From: Cellvibrionales bacterium UBA1963
Lineage (GTDB): Bacteria; Pseudomonadota; Gammaproteobacteria; Pseudomonadales; UBA7434
Direction: 5' to 3'
NCBI GenBank assembly: GCA_002336035.1
Contig: DDED01000127.1
Coordinates: 1-7,009, forward strand
DNA: 7,009 bases
Below the pieces are notes generated by a model. It saw only the letters and a program-made list of their open reading frames with translations. It did not search any database and had not been told where the DNA came from. The translations under genes were made by a program, and so were the position numbers. Numbering within the stretch: position 1 is the stretch's first letter; each line of letters begins with the position of its first letter. This document shows positions 1 to 6,671 of this stretch, in pieces.

Positions 1-1
1 C

Positions 2-1618
2 GCACCGCGAGTCGTTAAAGGCAAGGTCATTATCGGCAATGGCGGCTCAGAATATGGCGTTAGGGGCTTCGTTTCAGCTTATGACGCAAATGACGGCGAA
101 ATGTTATGGCGTTTTTATACGGTACCCGGCAATCCAGCGAATGGCTTTGAAAATCCGCAGATGGAACTGGCGGCTAAAACCTGGACCGGTAACTGGTGGG
201 AGCACGGTGCGGGTGGAACGGTCTGGGACTCAATGGCCTATGACCCAGAGTTAGACCTACTTTATATTGGTGTGGGTAATGGTGCGCCGCATAATCGCAA
301 CATTCGCAGCCCTTTTGGCGGTGACAACTTATTTCTCTGCTCGATCTTAGCGCTTAAACCCGACACAGGAGAATATGTCTGGCATTACCAAGAAGTGCCC
401 GCAGAAACATGGGACTATACTGCCACACAATCAATTGTCTTGGCTGACATCAAATGGCAAGGTGTAGACAGAAAAGTTTTGATGCAAGCACCTAAGGCAG
501 GCTTCTTTTATATTCTCGATCGTGAGACTGGCGAGCTTTTATCAGCTGAACCGTTCGCTAAAAAAGTTACATGGGCCAGCCACTATGATATGGAAACGGG
601 ACGGCCAGTCGAAGTGGCAGGACAAGATTATACCGCCGCACCAGCAATGATTTACCCCGTAGGTCTTGGTGCACATAATTGGCACCCCATGTCATACAAC
701 CCAATGACTGGACTGATGTATATTCCTGCCCAGCATATAGGCGGTGAATTAAAACAAGAATCCGATTACAAACGACTGCCACGGCATTGGAATACCGGTG
801 TTGATACCAGTGTTGACATGCACAATGCGGCCCTAAGTCAAACGCTATTAAAAACCTTCGTTGAAGGTTACTTATTAGCTTGGGACCCCATTAAACAGCA
901 AGTGGCTTGGACCGCAGAACATAAAACCATAGGCAATGGAGGCACCCTTTCGACGGCAGGCGAACTGGTATTTCAAGGCACCGTAGACGGGCTATTTAAA
1001 GCCTACAACGCCATCAATGGACAAGAACTGTGGCGATTCAACAGTCAAAATGGCATTGTTGGTAGCCCTGTTAGCTACGGCGTTGATGGCAAGCAATTCG
1101 TTAGTGTTCCTGCTGGACGTGGTGGCGGTTTGAGCCAAATCATTGGTATTCAGCATGAGGTGACCAATGTTAATGGTCGCATCCTTGCGTTTACACTTTC
1201 AGGCAGTGAGTCACTGCCTGCCGTAGAAAAACTAACCATTCCAAAACCACCCGCTATGCCCCAAGTAAGTGATGGTATGCTCAGCCAAGGGGCTATCGCC
1301 TACAGTCGATTCTGCTCTCGCTGTCATGGCACCAACGTGGTTAGCGATGGTGCGATACCTGACCTTAGGCATCTTGAAACAGTATGGCATGACAATTTTA
1401 ACGCGGTAGTGCTCGAAGGCATGATGGCGTCGGCCGGTATGCCCCGCTTCGATGATGTATTAGACAAACAAAGTGCAGCGGCGATTCAGGCCTTTATTAT
1501 TGAACAGGCGCATCAAGAATATCAGCGACGTGAACACCCCAGTCGCTTAATGGCAGTTAAAAACTGGGCTTATCAACAGTTGGCCGATGGCCTGAAATTC
1601 TTAAGCGAACTGCAATGA
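2..1618 (+). CDS. PQQ-dependent alcohol dehydrogenase with fused cytochrome c domain (quinohemoprotein), 5'-truncated by the window
   Basis: The reading frame is open from base 2, so the start, signal peptide and vicinal Cys-Cys disulfide of the family lie outside the window; 538 codons are visible of roughly 700 expected. The enzyme oxidises primary or secondary alcohols in the periplasm using PQQ plus calcium, passing electrons to its own heme c. Visible propeller motifs are IGNGGSEYGVRGFVSAYDA (35-91), VGNGAPHNR with the likely calcium-ligand Asn at 278-280, GGDNLFL, ETWDYTATQ with the likely catalytic Asp at 413-415, and AHNWHPMSYNP (about 671-703). The propeller ends near 1190. A short linker leads to a cytochrome c domain with heme motif CSRCH at 1313-1327 and a probable axial Met in SAGMPRF at 1439-1441. 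A 28-residue charged/aromatic tail follows. The fused heme places it with quinohemoprotein ADHs (type II, or type III subunit I), not methanol dehydrogenase MxaF. Substrate is unknown. One oddity is AGRGGG at 1112-1129, where relatives usually have AGWGG. Confidence 0.95.
   Translation, partial: APRVVKGKVIIGNGGSEYGVRGFVSAYDANDGEMLWRFYTVPGNPANGFENPQMELAAKTWTGNWWEHGAGGTVWDSMAYDPELDLLYIGVGNGAPHNRNIRSPFGGDNLFLCSILALKPDTGEYVWHYQEVPAETWDYTATQSIVLADIKWQGVDRKVLMQAPKAGFFYILDRETGELLSAEPFAKKVTWASHYDMETGRPVEVAGQDYTAAPAMIYPVGLGAHNWHPMSYNPMTGLMYIPAQHIGGELKQESDYKRLPRHWNTGVDTSVDMHNAALSQTLLKTFVEGYLLAWDPIKQQVAWTAEHKTIGNGGTLSTAGELVFQGTVDGLFKAYNAINGQELWRFNSQNGIVGSPVSYGVDGKQFVSVPAGRGGGLSQIIGIQHEVTNVNGRILAFTLSGSESLPAVEKLTIPKPPAMPQVSDGMLSQGAIAYSRFCSRCHGTNVVSDGAIPDLRHLETVWHDNFNAVVLEGMMASAGMPRFDDVLDKQSAAAIQAFIIEQAHQEYQRREHPSRLMAVKNWAYQQLADGLKFLSELQ
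1200..1220. repeat. perfect inverted repeat, 10-base arms, 1-base centre
   Basis: CAGGCAGTGA at 1200-1209 is the exact reverse complement of TCACTGCCTG at 1211-1220, with a single G between. It lies inside the dehydrogenase gene, coding for Ser-Gly-Ser-Glu-Ser-Leu-Pro-Ala in the linker between the propeller and the cytochrome c domain. No T-run follows, so it is not an intrinsic terminator. It could be an operator-like dyad, an RNA hairpin or chance; function is not shown. Confidence 0.85.
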
Positions 1619-1622
1619 GTGA
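1617..1622 (+). promoter_or_regulatory. weak Shine-Dalgarno-like site for the GST gene, overlapping the dehydrogenase stop
   Basis: GAGTGA begins inside the TGA stop of the dehydrogenase gene and ends 6 bases before the ATG at 1629. It is the only purine-rich stretch at a suitable distance. Its overlap with the upstream stop codon suggests translational coupling of the two genes, which is an inference. Confidence 0.4.
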
Positions 1623-1628
1623 ACAGTA

Positions 1629-2345
1629 ATGGTTGAATTGTATTTTGCACCCACGCCTAATGGCTGGAAAACAACTATCATGCTCGAAGAGTGTGGCTTA
1701 GACTATCAACTTAAATTGGTGAATATTGGTAGCGGTGAACAGTTCAAAGAACCCTTCTTAAGCCTTTCTCCCAATGCGAGAATTCCTGCTTTAATTGATC
1801 GGCAACCGAACGATGATCATGGTCGAGTTATGCCTGATGTAGAGCTGTTTGAATCGGGCAGCATATTGACCTACCTAGCAGAAAAGACCGGCTTGTTCAT
1901 TGGCAAATCTCGCGCTGACTTCCATCGAGTGAACCAGTGGCTGCATTGGCAAATGGCCAATCTAGGCCCCATCGGTGGCCAAGTCAGCCATTTCATCAAC
2001 TATGCTCCCGAGGGAAATGAGTACAGTCTTAGCCGCTACCATAATGAATATGATCGCTTGCTAGCCGTGATGAATTACCAATTAAAAAAAACGCCGTATC
2101 TCGCTGGTGAGGTGTACACCATCGCTGATATCGCCTGTTTCCCTTGGTTACTGCCTTATAAAAACTATGGCATTGCATTGACAAAATTTCCAGCCTTAAA
2201 GCGTTGGTATGATGAATTAAAGCAACGTCCTGCGCTTCGTCGAGGAGTTGATGTAGGCAAAGATTGGCGGCCTAGCAGTCCACCCGATGAATCAGTTCGA
2301 GCAGTCTTATTCAATCAGAACTCTACACAATACAAAGATAAATAA
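1629..2345 (+). CDS. Nu-class (YfcG/YghU-like) glutathione S-transferase
   Basis: This 238-residue cytosolic protein has no signal peptide. The N-terminal thioredoxin-fold domain (about 1-88) carries FAPTPNGWK (6-14), whose Thr9 and Asn11 match the residues that hold the glutathione thiol or disulfide in E. coli YfcG; NARIPAL with cis-Pro53; and FESGSIL with Glu75-Ser76, which bind the glutathione gamma-glutamyl group. The helical C-terminal domain has WLHWQMANLGPIGGQ (104-118), characteristic of the YfcG/YghU group, and the YTIADIACFPW folding motif (163-173, N-capping Thr164/Asp167). Family members act mainly as glutathione-dependent disulfide reductases or peroxidases and have weak classical transferase activity. 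The ATG is forced: an in-frame TGA lies at 1620-1622 with no other start between. The gene begins 10 bases after the dehydrogenase stop, so co-transcription is likely. The last 15 or so residues form a polar tail. Substrate is unknown. Confidence 0.92.
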   Translation: MVELYFAPTPNGWKTTIMLEECGLDYQLKLVNIGSGEQFKEPFLSLSPNARIPALIDRQPNDDHGRVMPDVELFESGSILTYLAEKTGLFIGKSRADFHRVNQWLHWQMANLGPIGGQVSHFINYAPEGNEYSLSRYHNEYDRLLAVMNYQLKKTPYLAGEVYTIADIACFPWLLPYKNYGIALTKFPALKRWYDELKQRPALRRGVDVGKDWRPSSPPDESVRAVLFNQNSTQYKDK

Positions 2346-2363
2346 CATCGAGATTCAATCACT

Positions 2364-2984
2364 ATGAAAAGTAAAACAATCGAATGCTTCTTTGATTGCT
2401 CGTCTCCATGGACCTACATGGGCTTTGAACGACTGCTAACACTTAAGCAACAATTTGACTTCGATATTATTTGGAAACCAATATTAGTCGGTGGCGTTTT
2501 TAATGAAGTAAATAAAGGCCTCTATGATGCAAGAGAATCAATGTTTAATAATGAGCGACGCTTGACCGCATTCATGAAAGACTTACAAGACTGGGCCAGT
2601 TACTGCAACATAACAATTAACTGGCCTGACTTTCATCCGGTCAACAGCGTTAAAGCAATGCGCGGCTGTATTGTTGCGCTTGAACAAGATTGCTTAGTCG
2701 ATTTTGCTCGCGGTTGCTTTCAAGCTTACTGGCATAAACTAGAAGACATATCAAAAGATGAAGTGTTAGCCAACATAGCGCTTGCAAGTAATATTGATGA
2801 AAAAACATTACTTAATAAGATCAAAAAATCTGATATAAAAGATCAGTTACGCGCAAACACCGATGAACTTATTTCACGGGGAGGCTATGGATCACCGACG
2901 TTCTTTATCAATGGCAATGACATGTACTTTGGCAATGATCGTATGCCACTTATTGAACACGCGTTAGTAAGCAACCTCTCTTAA
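2364..2984 (+). CDS. DsbA-fold protein of the 2-hydroxychromene-2-carboxylate isomerase (kappa-GST-like) family
   Basis: The 206-residue product has the family's usual length and no signal peptide, so it should be cytosolic. The N-terminus FFDCSSPWTYMGF (9-21) is the family active-site strand and helix: Ser14-Pro15 stands where DsbA has its first cysteine and matches the glutathione-contacting Ser of NahD. HPVNSVKAMR (91-100) belongs to the inserted helical domain, GSPTFFING (176-184) holds the cis-Pro loop with Pro178, and MYFGNDRM (187-194) is the terminal family motif. NahD isomerises 2-hydroxychromene-2-carboxylate with glutathione in naphthalene breakdown; no other naphthalene gene is visible, so the name gives the family, not the substrate. 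The start is forced because the same frame carries the GST stop at 2343-2345 and no other start codon lies between. A weak GAGA (2350-2353) lies 10 bases upstream. Six cysteines (8, 12, 81, 101, 110, 118) are many for a cytosolic protein. The 3' half is A+T-rich. Confidence 0.88.
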   Translation: MKSKTIECFFDCSSPWTYMGFERLLTLKQQFDFDIIWKPILVGGVFNEVNKGLYDARESMFNNERRLTAFMKDLQDWASYCNITINWPDFHPVNSVKAMRGCIVALEQDCLVDFARGCFQAYWHKLEDISKDEVLANIALASNIDEKTLLNKIKKSDIKDQLRANTDELISRGGYGSPTFFINGNDMYFGNDRMPLIEHALVSNLS

Positions 2985-3019
2985 TTCCTTTTTCGGTAAA
3001 GAACTGAGCCGACTTTAAT

Positions 3020-3041
3020 GAAAAAAACATCTTTTTTTTTC
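3020..3041. terminator. A/T-only hairpin-like tract in the convergent gap, possible weak bidirectional terminator
   Basis: The sequence is G, seven A, CATC, nine T, C. It can fold as a 7-pair A:U stem with a 4-base loop on either strand, and it sits near the middle of the 114-base gap between two convergent transcripts. The stem has no G:C pairs, so it is not a standard rho-independent terminator. I found no better hairpin in 2985-3098; the only other candidate is a bulged CTTT/AAAG stem around 2990-3002. Rho-dependent termination or read-through is equally possible. Confidence 0.25.
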
Positions 3042-3098
3042 GCACCGTTATTGTTGAATAATCACTGGGCAGAGCCACATACTAAATGCAGTATTATT

Positions 3099-6000
3099 CT
3101 AGGAATAAGGGTTAACGTCTGGATAAAGTAAGGAAACTTGTTCTTCACCACAGAGTTCTTTTAGCGTTTCGATTAACGCATCACTGGGTATTACTTGCCA
3201 GTCGGGGCCTAGTTTAATGTCGGTAGAAGCCTCTTCGCCACGATAACGAATCCATAATGGACAGTTACCACGACCATTAAATTGAACATCCTCATGCATA
3301 ACTTTTTTGACAGAATCGAGCAGCTTACGATTAAAGTCGTCGACACTAAACTCGATTAATAAGGCTTCAGCATGGCGCTGACGTGCTTGAGCTAAACCAT
3401 ATACCGTGTTAGCTCGCATGCTGAGACCCCCACTATAATCGTCTTGACGGATCTCACCTTCTACAAAAATAACATTATCTTTTACCAATAGCTCACGGGC
3501 AGCATTATACGTTTCAGAAAATAAAGAAACTTCAATTCGTGCCGACTTATCATCAAGAGTGAGAAAAGCCATGGTTTCACCGCGTTTATTTTTCATAGTG
3601 CGAATCGCAATAATCATACCCGCCAAGCTTTGCTTACCTCGCCCAGCTTGCATGCTTTTAATACGACGTTTAACCATTCGTTTAAGTTCTGACGCATAGG
3701 CATCTAAAGGATGCCCCGACAGATATAAACCTAAAGTGTCTTTTTCATACTGCAAACGCTTCTTAATATTCCACATCTTTACGTGCTTAAAACTAGCATA
3801 TAAATTGTCGGTACTGGCATCAATCATCTCACCAAATAAATCAACCATTCCTGCATCAGAATTACTGGCACTTTGCTCAGCCGCTTTAATTGCCTCAGGC
3901 AAAGCCTCTAATACTATCCAGCGCGGTTCCCCCAGGTCATCGAAAGCCCCGCTTTTGACCAATGCTTCAAGCGCTCGCTTATTAAGTTTACGTGGATCAG
4001 TACGGGCGCAAAAATCAAAGATATCGGTAAATGGGCCCTCTTTTCGTGCGTTTAAAATACTTTCAACAGGGCCCTCGCCTAAACCTTTAATTGCACCTAG
4101 ACCATAGACCACCTGATTTTTTTCATTAACACTAAACAAATAAAAGCCGTCATTAACATTTGGCGAAGTAAATTCAACACCAATATGTCGGCATTCATCA
4201 ATTAAAGTGACTATCTTGTCGGTGTTCTGTAACTCAGAACTTAATACTGCGGCCATAAACGGTGAAGGATAATGGGCCTTCAACCAAGCCGTCTGATAAG
4301 AGACTAAAGCGTAAGCCGCAGAATGAGACTTGTTAAAACCATACCCTGCAAACTTTTCCATGAGATCAAATATGTTTTTTGCCAGCTCTTCGCCGTGCCC
4401 TCTTTCAATGGCTCCTGCGATAAATAATTGGCCCTGCTTTGCCATTTCTTCGGGCTTTTTCTTACCCATGGCTCGACGTAATAAGTCAGCTTCACCCAAA
4501 GAATAGCCAGCCATGACCTGAGCAATTTGCATGACTTGCTCTTGATAAAGAATAATCCCATAGGTAGGTTCTAATATTGGTTGCAAACACTCATGCTGAT
4601 ATTGAGGATGGGGGTAAGCAAGCTGCGCCCTGCCGTGCTTACGATTAATAAAATCATCGACCATTCCAGATTGTAACGGGCCGGGTCTAAACAAGGCTAC
4701 TAAGGCAATAATATCCTCGAAAGTACCCGGTAATAGTCGCTTTATGAGATCTTTCATGCCACGTGATTCAAGCTGAAACACAGCCGTTGTATCTGCCCGC
4801 TTGAGCAATTGAAAAATCAATTGATCATCAAGAGGAATTTCGGCAATATCAACGGGCGCTTGGTCTAAAGCCTTACGCTGGCGATTAATAATCGCCAGCG
4901 CCCAATCAATAATTGTCAATGTTCGAAGGCCTAGAAAATCAAACTTAACAAGACCGGCTTCTTCGACATCATTTTTATCGTACTGAGTAACTAACCCACC
5001 GCCAGTTTCATCACAAAATAAAGGCGAAAAATCGGTTAGTTTTGACGGCGCAATGACCACACCACCGGCATGCTTACCCACATTGCGAGTGGTGCCCTCT
5101 AATTGAATCGCCATGTCCCAAATTTCTTGAGCATCGCTGTCATAACTTAAAAAATCACGAAGCGGCTCCTCTTGCTCAAAGGCTTTCTCAAGCGTTATAC
5201 CTACCTCAAAGGGTATCATTTTAGATAGCTTATCAGCCAGACCATAAGACTTTCCTTGCGCACGTGCGACGTCTCGTACAACCGCCTTAGCGGCCATGGT
5301 ACCGAAAGTAATTATCTGGCCAACCGCTTCGCGTCCATACGTATCTGCGACATACTTAATCACCTTGTCACGTTTTTCCATACAGAAGTCAACGTCAAAG
5401 TCAGGCATTGAGACCCGCTCTGGATTGAGAAAACGTTCGAATAAAAGATCATAGGCAAGAGGGTCAAGATCAGTTATATCCAATGAATATGCGACTAAAG
5501 AACCAGCACCAGAGCCACGACCGGGACCAACAGGGATATCATTTCTTTTCGCCCAACCAATAAAATCCATCACTATTAAAAAGTAGCCTGGAAACCCCAT
5601 TTGCAAAATAGTATCCACTTCAAAATCTAACCGCTTTCGGTAAGCACGCTGATGTTCCGGAAAGTCGTCACTATCAACATTAAATAACTTCGCTAAGCGC
5701 GTGTCTAAGCCACGATGTGAAATAGCACGAAAAAATTGCTCTTGTGTTTGTCCTTCTGGAATGGGGTATTCAGGTAAATAGTATTTACCTAATTCAACTT
5801 CAACATTACAGCGTCGAGCAATTAACTCACTGTTTTCAATCGCCTCAGGAATATCGGAAAATAAAGCCGACATTTCTTCAGAAGATTTAAGGTACTGTTG
5901 CTCCGTATAGATTCGTGGCCGCCTGGGATCATCAAGGGAACGGCCTTCATTAATACACACCCTAACCTCATGGGCCTCGAAGTCATCTTGATGTAAGAAG

Positions 6001-6611
6001 CAACAGCTGTTCGTCGCCACAACAGGGGTATGTGTTTGCTCGGCAAGCCTGACGGCTGCGTGTACATATCGTTCATCATCGGGGCGTGAAAGGCGCTGCA
6101 AGTCTATGTAATATCGATCAACAAAAACCTCCGACCACCACTGCAGCTGATCATTAGCAATAGGCAACTTGTCATTTAATAACGCTTTACCGACGTCACC
6201 ATCGACACCGCCAGAAAGAGCGATAAGACCGTCTGCATGCTGTTTGATCCAGCTTTGTCGAAGGCTAGCGCCATTAAGCGTTTGGCCCTCTTGATAAGCT
6301 TTTGATATGAGCTTGAGTAAATTCTTATAGCCTTGTTGATTTTGCGCTAACAACGTTATTGTAAAAGGAGACGCTAACGCTTCGTCTTGATCAGAGAACC
6401 AAATAAGATCAGAGCCAAAAATGGGTTTGATGCCGCCACTGTGCGCTGTTTTTTGAAATTTGACTAAACCATAGAAATTGTTTTTATCAGACAATGCAAC
6501 AGCGGGCATATCAAGCTCACGGATCCTATTCACCATGGGCTTAATACCTAATAAGCCATCGACGAGTGAGAACTCAGAATGGTTACGCAAATGGATAAAC
6601 TGAGTTGACAT
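3099..6611 (-). CDS. dnaE: DNA polymerase III alpha subunit (replicative polymerase)
   Basis: This complete 1170-residue protein (E. coli DnaE has 1160) is the catalytic subunit of the replicative polymerase. The N-terminal PHP domain (about 1-270) begins FIHLRNHSEFS; Arg9 replaces a metal-binding His, as in E. coli, so it is probably not an active exonuclease and proofreading would need a separate epsilon subunit. The polymerase core has GPGRGSGAGSLVAY (362-375), SMPDFDVDF with catalytic Asp404 and Asp406, and KFDFLGLRTLT with Asp558, equal to E. coli Asp401/403/555. RPGPLQSGMVDDF (642-654), PTYGIILYQEQVMQIAQ (682-698) and GYGFNKSHSAAYALVSYQ (756-773) follow. YGLGAIKGLGEGP (836-848) is the helix-hairpin-helix, VDLF (923-926) lies at the beta-clamp site, and about 993-1073 is the OB fold. 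The start fits the family N-terminus, although no good Shine-Dalgarno sequence precedes it. No frameshift is seen. It lies 60 bases downstream of rnhB on the same strand. Confidence 0.99.
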   Translation of the reverse strand: MSTQFIHLRNHSEFSLVDGLLGIKPMVNRIRELDMPAVALSDKNNFYGLVKFQKTAHSGGIKPIFGSDLIWFSDQDEALASPFTITLLAQNQQGYKNLLKLISKAYQEGQTLNGASLRQSWIKQHADGLIALSGGVDGDVGKALLNDKLPIANDQLQWWSEVFVDRYYIDLQRLSRPDDERYVHAAVRLAEQTHTPVVATNSCCFLHQDDFEAHEVRVCINEGRSLDDPRRPRIYTEQQYLKSSEEMSALFSDIPEAIENSELIARRCNVEVELGKYYLPEYPIPEGQTQEQFFRAISHRGLDTRLAKLFNVDSDDFPEHQRAYRKRLDFEVDTILQMGFPGYFLIVMDFIGWAKRNDIPVGPGRGSGAGSLVAYSLDITDLDPLAYDLLFERFLNPERVSMPDFDVDFCMEKRDKVIKYVADTYGREAVGQIITFGTMAAKAVVRDVARAQGKSYGLADKLSKMIPFEVGITLEKAFEQEEPLRDFLSYDSDAQEIWDMAIQLEGTTRNVGKHAGGVVIAPSKLTDFSPLFCDETGGGLVTQYDKNDVEEAGLVKFDFLGLRTLTIIDWALAIINRQRKALDQAPVDIAEIPLDDQLIFQLLKRADTTAVFQLESRGMKDLIKRLLPGTFEDIIALVALFRPGPLQSGMVDDFINRKHGRAQLAYPHPQYQHECLQPILEPTYGIILYQEQVMQIAQVMAGYSLGEADLLRRAMGKKKPEEMAKQGQLFIAGAIERGHGEELAKNIFDLMEKFAGYGFNKSHSAAYALVSYQTAWLKAHYPSPFMAAVLSSELQNTDKIVTLIDECRHIGVEFTSPNVNDGFYLFSVNEKNQVVYGLGAIKGLGEGPVESILNARKEGPFTDIFDFCARTDPRKLNKRALEALVKSGAFDDLGEPRWIVLEALPEAIKAAEQSASNSDAGMVDLFGEMIDASTDNLYASFKHVKMWNIKKRLQYEKDTLGLYLSGHPLDAYASELKRMVKRRIKSMQAGRGKQSLAGMIIAIRTMKNKRGETMAFLTLDDKSARIEVSLFSETYNAARELLVKDNVIFVEGEIRQDDYSGGLSMRANTVYGLAQARQRHAEALLIEFSVDDFNRKLLDSVKKVMHEDVQFNGRGNCPLWIRYRGEEASTDIKLGPDWQVIPSDALIETLKELCGEEQVSLLYPDVNPYS
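4876..4900. repeat. perfect inverted repeat, 11-base arms, 3-base spacer
   Basis: CGCTGGCGATT at 4876-4886 is the exact reverse complement of AATCGCCAGCG at 4890-4900, with AAT between. It lies inside dnaE and codes on the minus strand for Ala-Leu-Ala-Ile-Ile-Asn-Arg-Gln-Arg (571-579), shortly after catalytic Asp558. The dnaE mRNA could form a strong 11-pair hairpin here, with the caveat of a 3-base loop. No T-run follows on either strand. Role unknown. Confidence 0.85.
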
Positions 6612-6633
6612 AAGTTGTGTGGTTACCAGTGAC

Positions 6634-6662
6634 TAATTATTATAATAAAAATAAAGGCTCAA
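6634..6662 (-). promoter_or_regulatory. possible weak promoter for dnaE in the rnhB-dnaE gap
   Basis: On the minus strand TTGAGC (6657-6662) is followed after 17 bases by TAATTA (6634-6639), a poor but correctly spaced sigma-70 pair. A perfect TATAAT (6639-6644) overlaps it but sits only 12 bases from TTGAGC. The gap is unusually A+T-rich compared with the flanking genes. No terminator is visible after rnhB, so dnaE may also be read from upstream as in the rnhB-dnaE operons of relatives. Confidence 0.25.
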
Positions 6663-6671
6663 GTGAGTTTA

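Noticed and set aside
39..254. Plus-strand open frame of 71 codons at the left end
   Set aside because: It overlaps the conserved PQQ dehydrogenase frame, which is open from base 2 and carries the family motifs.
567..782. Minus-strand open frame of 71 codons
   Set aside because: It is antisense to the conserved propeller region and shows no recognisable domain.
853..869. 7-base inverted repeat AACCTTC-GTT-GAAGGTT in the dehydrogenase gene
   Set aside because: Several 7-base dyads with short spacers are expected by chance in 7 kb, and it lies in ordinary coding sequence.
2364..2984. Naming the isomerase-like gene nahD and inferring naphthalene degradation
   Set aside because: No dioxygenase or other aromatic-pathway gene is present, and the family is widespread outside naphthalene pathways.
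3736..4107. Plus-strand open frame of 123 codons opposite dnaE
   Set aside because: It lies wholly antisense to well-conserved dnaE codons, resembles no known family and has no convincing ribosome binding site.
4304..4561. Minus-strand open frame of 85 codons in another frame of dnaE
   Set aside because: It overlaps strongly conserved polymerase motifs in the dnaE frame, so it is a shadow. The similar frame at 5822-6079 is rejected for the same reason.
6002..6011. 10-base palindrome AACAGCTGTT in dnaE
   Set aside because: Palindromes of this length are expected several times by chance in a window this size.
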